Shown: positions 59,309 through 64,000 of the stretch, piece by piece
Numbering within the stretch: the first letter of the stretch is position 1
Layout of the letters: each line of letters opens with the position of its first letter
Program-made: the position numbers and the translations under genes
Notes under the pieces: model-generated
What the model saw: the letters and a program-made list of their open reading frames with translations, nothing else
What the model was told of the DNA's origin: nothing
Database searches by the model: none
DNA from: Ruminococcus sp. OA3
GTDB taxonomy: Bacteria > Bacillota > Clostridia > Lachnospirales > Lachnospiraceae
Direction of reading: 5' to 3'
NCBI RefSeq assembly: GCF_022440845.1
Contig: NZ_JAKNTO010000001.1
Location: 682,001-746,000 of the forward strand
DNA: 64,000 bases

Positions 59309-60148
59309 TTAGCGCATAAGCCGGCGGTAAATCTTAGGTGAACAGCCTACTTTGTCTGAAAAAATATTAATAAAACTGCCGCTGCTGCCATATCCGACTT
59401 CATATGCGATTTCTGTAATTGTCTTTGAGGTTCTTATCAGGAGAATTTTAGCTTTATCCATCCTTGAATTGATAACATAATCCATTGGCGAGTATCCGGT
59501 CTCATCTTTAAAACGGTGTGAAAAATAGTAGATACTCAGATTAGAGAGATCTGCAAGTTCCTGGAGCGTTATTTTTTTCCCTACATTATCACGGATATAG
59601 CGTATCGCTATGTGTACAGGACTTTCTTCTGACGGTGTACTGTAATCATCCAGATCGTTCAGCATCTGCAGCAGCTTATAAATGCGCATGGAAGTGGCAA
59701 ACATGTTTTCAATACCGCCGTTTTCATAAAAATAAACTGTATTGTAGAGAAAATTTCCGATCAGAAGATTGTTTTTTGAACGAATCAGCGGTCCCCGCAC
59801 AGAGAGAATATGCTCTACGATCTCATGAGAATTGGAACCGTCAAAATGCATAAATGTAAATTCCAGTCCGTTCTCAGCCTGATAGTAATGGGGATTGGAG
59901 CAGTCGATCAAAACAACGTCTCCTTTTTGCGCATCGAATTTTTGATTCATATGCTCGACATGCATGATGCCTTCGCGGATATACATGACAAGCAGCGGCG
60001 GATAATAGTCGCGTTTCATCATATAACGTGACGTTGAAAAGTAATGACCGCACCATGTCATATAGAAATAAAGTTGTTCTGCCAGAGCTGAAGGGGTAAA
60101 AGAAAAACAAATAGAATGGTCCAGAATTCCGGGATCGACACTTTTCAT
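59309..60148 (-). CDS. AraC family transcriptional regulator
   Basis: A 279-residue regulator with an N-terminal cupin sensor (MYIREGIMHVEHMNQ, KGDVVLIDCSNPHYYQ) and a C-terminal double helix-turn-helix (ITLQELADLSNLSIYYFSHR; ITEIAYEVGYGSSGSFINIF). Start ATG follows AAGGAGAA. It is divergent from the sugar importer at 60550, whose control region holds matching half-sites, so it probably activates that importer. Confidence 0.92.
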   Translation of the reverse strand: MKSVDPGILDHSICFSFTPSALAEQLYFYMTWCGHYFSTSRYMMKRDYYPPLLVMYIREGIMHVEHMNQKFDAQKGDVVLIDCSNPHYYQAENGLEFTFMHFDGSNSHEIVEHILSVRGPLIRSKNNLLIGNFLYNTVYFYENGGIENMFATSMRIYKLLQMLNDLDDYSTPSEESPVHIAIRYIRDNVGKKITLQELADLSNLSIYYFSHRFKDETGYSPMDYVINSRMDKAKILLIRTSKTITEIAYEVGYGSSGSFINIFSDKVGCSPKIYRRLMR

Positions 60149-60549
60149 AAAAATTCTCCTTCGTTTAAAAAATTAAAATAAATGGCTAATATTATAATAA
60201 AACAGTGACTTTGGTTAGATTTGTTGTGCAAATCTTAACATAAATTTTATAAAAAAGCAAGATAGATGAATGGCATAGCAAATTTGCACATTGGTTTTCA
60301 TATGTATTTAGACTATAATACCAAACATGAACAAAACATGAACGGATTGTTTAGGAATAATGACGATACATCGTTGAAATTTACAGGAAGTTCATAAAAA
60401 GTTGTTTTTTATGGACAACAAAATGCATGTGATTGAAACTAGGACAAAATCCTGAAAAAACAGGATAAATCAACTTTTGGGTTTTTAATGTGCTCTAAAC
60501 GCGGAAAGCGTACTATAGAGAAATTTAAGGAAGTGGGAGGTTATGTGTA
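60149..60549. other. Divergent control region of the AraC gene and sugar importer
   Basis: A 401-base space without a gene. It holds TTGGTT (60291-60296) -17- TATAAT (60314-60319) for the importer, an inverted pair of half-sites TGTGCAAAT (60225-60233) and ATTTGCACA (60282-60290), and a direct repeat ACATGAAC / ACATGAAC near 60326-60344. The second half-site abuts the -35 box, typical of AraC activation. The leader from about 60326 to 60549 has no recognised riboswitch. Confidence 0.6.
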
Positions 60550-61509
60550 ATGGAGTCTCAAAGCAACAAGAATTTTTTGACCACTCTGAAAAAGCAGGGT
60601 ATAGTGTTTGCGATGATTCTGGTCTATGTGGTATTTGCGGTAATATCCAAACAGTTTCGTACGCCAGACAACTTTATTCTGATTTTCAGGCAGGTGGCCA
60701 CCATCGCCGTAATGGGTGCAGGTATGACATTCGTCATCATCGGAGGGAACTTCGACCTGTCCGTCGGCTCCCTGCTGTCACTGTGCAGCGTCATCTGTAT
60801 TGACCTGCATGACAAGATCGGGCCGGTCCCGGCGATCCTCGTGACGCTGGTAGTCGGTATGGCATCCGGTGTGATCAGCGGATATCTGTGCGGGTATCTC
60901 AGGCTGAATTCCATGATCGTTACCCTGGGTATGATGAACGTACTGCAGGCGCTGGCGATGATGTATACGAACGGCCAGTTTGTGCAGATGGCAGACAGCA
61001 ACGCGTGGTTTACAAAGATCGGAAAGGGAAGTATCGGCCCGGTCCCGATTTCCACCATCATCATGGCGCTGTTTATCATCATCATGGGAATCGTGCTGAC
61101 CAAGACCGTATACGGGCATCATGTGATGTCGGTGGGAGGAAATGATGAAGCGTGCCGTTACAGTGGAATCAACGATAAGCTGGTGATCCTGAAGACGTTT
61201 GTACTGTCGGGCCTTGCGACGGCAGTGGGTGCGATCATGCTGTGTTCGCGGGGTGCGGCGGCGCAGGCTACGATCGGTGAAACTTATGAATTTGATGTTA
61301 TCTCAGGAGTCATCCTTGGAGGTGCATCCTTAAGCGGAGGAAGCGGAAGTGTCTATAAGACTTTCGTGGGAGTGATGATCCTTGGTATCCTGAAAAACGG
61401 ATTCGTGATCGTGGGTCTGCCTTATTACCTGCAGTGGGTGGCACAGTGTGTAGTAATTCTGATAGCGGTATATATGGATATCATGACAAAAAGAAAGAAG
61501 GGTGTGTAA
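60550..61509 (+). CDS. Sugar ABC transporter permease, RbsC type (first)
   Basis: A 319-residue CUT2 permease with eight to ten hydrophobic segments. Typical motifs are AVMGAGMTFVIIGGNFDLSV near residue 55, NDEACRYSGIN and GVILGGASLSGGSGSVYKT. Start ATG follows GGGAGG. The second permease starts directly after the stop codon. Confidence 0.92.
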   Translation: MESQSNKNFLTTLKKQGIVFAMILVYVVFAVISKQFRTPDNFILIFRQVATIAVMGAGMTFVIIGGNFDLSVGSLLSLCSVICIDLHDKIGPVPAILVTLVVGMASGVISGYLCGYLRLNSMIVTLGMMNVLQALAMMYTNGQFVQMADSNAWFTKIGKGSIGPVPISTIIMALFIIIMGIVLTKTVYGHHVMSVGGNDEACRYSGINDKLVILKTFVLSGLATAVGAIMLCSRGAAAQATIGETYEFDVISGVILGGASLSGGSGSVYKTFVGVMILGILKNGFVIVGLPYYLQWVAQCVVILIAVYMDIMTKRKKGV

Positions 61510-62484
61510 ATGAGCTGGGGAAACATTAAAAAATTTCTGTCTAAGAACACGATCATACCAATCTGGATTGTATTTTTCGTATTTGCAGTCATCTTCGTGC
61601 CTGGATTTCTGAACGTGAACAACCTGTTCAACGTCTTTAACCAGAACGCCATGAAGGGTATTATGGCGATAGGTATGACATTTGTAATCATCAACAGCTA
61701 CTTTGATATGTCAACGTGTACGTTGGTAGCATTGGCAGCATCCCTTGCCTGTGGCCTGGAAGGGAGCATCGGAATGATCCCCGGAATCATCGTGGCATTG
61801 CTGGTAGGGTGCCTGGTAGGCGCCATCAACGGATTCCTGGTAGCATATGCAAGAATCAACGCATTCGTCGTTACCCTGGCGATGATGCTTGGGTGCCGGG
61901 GATTCGGATACATATACCATGCGGAGCAGTCCCTGATCCCGAACCATACGGATGCAGGGTGGGCATTCATTGATTTCGGAGCGGGAAAGATCGGGCCGTT
62001 ATCGTATATCAGCATTATCTTCATCGTACTGCTGCTTCTGGCGCACTATGTGCTGAAATATACGACACATGGGCGAAATACCTATGCGGTAGGAGGAAAC
62101 GAGAACTCTGCGTTTAATGCAGGAATCAATTATAAACGGACAACGTTTATCAACTTTGTGATCTGCGGTTTTACAGGAGCACTGGGAGGAATCCTGTATG
62201 CAGCGTTTGCAGGCTCCTCGACCCCGACGCTGGGATGGCCGGATATGCACATGCTGGTAATTGCGGGCGTTGTACTGGGCGGATGTAAGCTGACAGGGGG
62301 AGTAGGAAACATCTGGTATACCTTAGGAGGTATCATGCTGCTGGGAGTGATCAACAATATGATGAACCTTCTGAACGTACAGACATACGTGAACCGTCTG
62401 GTGACGGGCCTGATCATGATCGGGGTCCTGTACCTGGATAAGGTCATGATGCATAAGAAAACCAAAAAAGCAAACCTAGAATAG
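61510..62484 (+). CDS. Sugar ABC transporter permease, RbsC type (second)
   Basis: A 324-residue CUT2 permease, homologous to the first. The signature segments are MAIGMTFVIINSYFDMS, VGGNENSAFNAGINYKRT and GVVLGGCKLTGGVGNIWYT. It starts at the base after the first permease stop. Two permeases suggest a heterodimer. Codon use in both permeases is GC-richer than in the flanking binding-protein gene. Confidence 0.92.
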   Translation: MSWGNIKKFLSKNTIIPIWIVFFVFAVIFVPGFLNVNNLFNVFNQNAMKGIMAIGMTFVIINSYFDMSTCTLVALAASLACGLEGSIGMIPGIIVALLVGCLVGAINGFLVAYARINAFVVTLAMMLGCRGFGYIYHAEQSLIPNHTDAGWAFIDFGAGKIGPLSYISIIFIVLLLLAHYVLKYTTHGRNTYAVGGNENSAFNAGINYKRTTFINFVICGFTGALGGILYAAFAGSSTPTLGWPDMHMLVIAGVVLGGCKLTGGVGNIWYTLGGIMLLGVINNMMNLLNVQTYVNRLVTGLIMIGVLYLDKVMMHKKTKKANLE

Positions 62485-62559
62485 CTTTGTAACCCTTTTT
62501 GTATTATCATGCGAGAGCATTTTAATAAAATATCATTTCAAGAAACAGGAGGAAGAGAA

Positions 62560-63621
62560 ATGAAGAAAAAATTATTAGCAGTAATCAGCGCAGCGTTGGT
62601 AGCATCTATGCTCCTGACCGGATGCGGCGGCAGCAGCAAAGATTCAGCAGCAACAAATGATGCAGCGACAACAGACGACGCATCCAAGGATGATGCAGCA
62701 GCAGATGACGCGTCCAAAGATGATGCGGCAGCTTCTGGCGATGCAAGCAGCGCAAAAATCGGTATGGTTGTAAACAACTCCGGACAGGACCCATACCAGA
62801 CTTCTTACTACGACACAATGAATTCCTATGCGAAAGAAAAAGGCGTTGACCTTCAGATCCTTGACCCGAAGGGTGATGCTACAACACAGGCTAACCAGAT
62901 TCAGGACCTGATCAACATGAAATGCGATGTTATCATCGTATGGCCGGTTAACGGTGAGACAGCTGTTGCTTCTGTAAGAGCAATCAATAAAGCTGGTATC
63001 CCGTGTCTGACAGCAAACACAAATGTTGCTGAATCCGGTGAAGAATTCATCAAATGCTACGTTGGACCTTCAAATGTAGAAGAAGGAAAGCAGTCTGCAC
63101 AGGCTATGGTTGAAGCTCTTGGAAATGATGCTAAGATCGTTGAAATTGCAGGACCTGCAGGATACACAACATCTCTGGAACGTTCTCAGGGTCTGAAAGA
63201 AGGTATCGAAGGAACAAATATCCAGGTACTTGACAGCCAGACAGGTGAAGGTAACCGTGAAAAATGCCAGCAGGTAATGGAAAACTACCTTGTTAAATAT
63301 GGCAAGGGTGAGCTTGATGCAGTCTTCACATTCGATGACAATGCGGCATTCGGTGCATGGAATGCAATCGAAGCAGCAGGACGTCAGGATGATGTTAAGA
63401 TCTTTGCAGCAGCAGCTGGAAGCTACGAAACTGTACAGTATGTAAAAGATGGAAAAATTCAGGCTACAGCTATGCAGTCACCGCATTTTGATGCAAAAGC
63501 AGCACTGGATATGGCAGTGAAGCTGGCAGCAGGCGAAGAACCGGAAGAATTCTATAACTACATTGAAACACCGGTAGCAACACCGGATAACGTGGATTCT
63601 CTCGGACTGGAAGAATGGTAG
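62560..63621 (+). CDS. Sugar-binding lipoprotein of the CUT2 importer
   Basis: A 353-residue periplasmic-binding-protein-4 type protein (ribose/galactose/inositol family). The signal peptide KKKLLAVISAALVASMLLTG ends in the lipobox LLTGC. The mature start is a low-complexity Asp/Ala linker containing the repeated DDASKDDAAA-like unit. The binding domain begins KIGMVVNNSGQDPYQTSYYD, with DVIIVWPVNGETAVASVRAI and AVFTFDDNAAFGAWNAIEAA. The open frame starts at 62509; ATG 62560 follows GGAGGAAGAG and begins the signal peptide. Confidence 0.93.
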   Translation: MKKKLLAVISAALVASMLLTGCGGSSKDSAATNDAATTDDASKDDAAADDASKDDAAASGDASSAKIGMVVNNSGQDPYQTSYYDTMNSYAKEKGVDLQILDPKGDATTQANQIQDLINMKCDVIIVWPVNGETAVASVRAINKAGIPCLTANTNVAESGEEFIKCYVGPSNVEEGKQSAQAMVEALGNDAKIVEIAGPAGYTTSLERSQGLKEGIEGTNIQVLDSQTGEGNREKCQQVMENYLVKYGKGELDAVFTFDDNAAFGAWNAIEAAGRQDDVKIFAAAAGSYETVQYVKDGKIQATAMQSPHFDAKAALDMAVKLAAGEEPEEFYNYIETPVATPDNVDSLGLEEW

Positions 63622-63661
63622 AATTGGGCACTCCTTAAATTGTAGTAAAAGCTAATAATTA

Positions 63662-63694
63662 CTTTGCCGAGCCGTGTAAGCGGCTCCGGCAAAG
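63662..63694 (+). other. Hairpin after the binding-protein gene
   Basis: CTTTGCCG and CGGCAAAG plus inner AGCCG/CGGCT form a 13-bp stem with a small bulge and a six-base loop. No T run follows, so it probably stabilises the upstream mRNA and allows read-through to the ATPase gene. Confidence 0.6.
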
Positions 63695-63732
63695 AGATAT
63701 TCATTTTGAATGTAAAACCGGAGGAAATGTAA

Positions 63733-64000
63733 ATGAGCAATGAATATGTTCTTGAAATGAAAGATATCAGTAAAACTTTTCCCGGTGTTAAGGCATTGGA
63801 TCATGCTCATTTGAATCTGAAATACGGCGAGGTACTGGCACTGTGCGGAGAGAACGGTGCGGGAAAGTCAACACTGATGAAAGTGCTTTCCGGAGTATAC
63901 CACGCTGATGAGGGTTCGGGTGAGATCATTTACCAGGGGAAACCTGTTCGCTACAATAGTCCTATTGAGGCGAAAAATGATGGTGTTGTCTTAATTTTCC
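63733..64000 (+). CDS. Sugar ABC transporter ATPase, RbsA/MglA type (partial, 3' end beyond window)
   Basis: The first 89 codons of a CUT2 ATPase. It starts MSNEYVLEMKDISKTFPGVK, has Walker A CGENGAGKSTLMKVLSG and continues to VLIF at the window edge. Family members are about 500 residues with two nucleotide-binding domains, so most of the gene is outside. Start ATG follows GGAGG (63719-63723). It completes the importer encoded upstream. Confidence 0.9.
   Translation, partial: MSNEYVLEMKDISKTFPGVKALDHAHLNLKYGEVLALCGENGAGKSTLMKVLSGVYHADEGSGEIIYQGKPVRYNSPIEAKNDGVVLIF

Overview
The window is chromosomal DNA from a low-to-mid-GC, spore-forming anaerobic Firmicute, most likely a Lachnospiraceae (Clostridium cluster XIVa) member. 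The evidence is the 16S sequence, the SpoIID and SpoIIQ-like pair, the oxygen-sensitive two-subunit fumarase, ferredoxin-type proteins, many YesM/YesN and AraC regulators, and strong AGGAGG ribosome sites. I do not assign a genus. No phage, insertion sequence, integrase or CRISPR array was seen. The layout looks like ordinary chromosome with several accessory transport and regulation blocks.

Region 1 (1-6916) holds gyrB-gyrA, a two-subunit class I fumarase and a PlsC acyltransferase. Region 2 (6917-13842) holds tRNA-Ser, then an rRNA operon in the unusual order 16S-5S-23S with recognisable processing stems, then seven tRNAs (Asp, Val, Thr, Tyr, fMet, Phe, Lys) and a leftover tRNA 3' fragment, closed by a terminator. 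Region 3 (13972-23974) holds a tocopherol-cyclase-like protein, an MsmK/UgpC-type ATPase, and a CUT1 sugar importer operon that contains an uroporphyrinogen-decarboxylase-like (URO-D-like) gene. A YesM/YesN two-component system follows it.

Region 4 (24058-34401) holds a ferredoxin / membrane Fe-S protein / thioredoxin cassette, a MATE exporter, AraC and Crp/Fnr regulators, a small DUF6506-like protein, a dihydrouridine synthase, a DapA-family enzyme, CorA and a hybrid histidine kinase. Region 5 (34479-40136) is a divergent block: a zinc-site URO-D-like methyltransferase and a PucR-type regulator on the minus strand, and an MFS and an SLC13 transporter on the plus strand. The space between carries two near-identical palindromes.

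Region 6 (40167-49210) is a complete kdpFABC-x-DE potassium system, including a 29-residue KdpF and an unrecognised 301-residue protein (x) between kdpC and kdpD. Region 7 (49252-57510) holds glycerol dehydrogenase, a lone prepilin-like gene, a threonine-aldolase-like enzyme overlapping a GNAT-GrpB fusion, AzlCD, SpoIID, a SpoIIQ-like protein and a GIY-YIG protein. Region 8 (57548-64000) holds a cobalamin adenosyltransferase, a D-2-hydroxyacid dehydrogenase, an AraC regulator, and a divergent sugar importer (permease, permease, binding protein, ATPase) that runs off the window end.

The best candidates for something undescribed are the two URO-D-like transport/regulation clusters, the ferredoxin / membrane Fe-S / thioredoxin cassette, and the extra protein in the kdp operon. 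All functional statements rest on motif reading and family memory; no database search was run.
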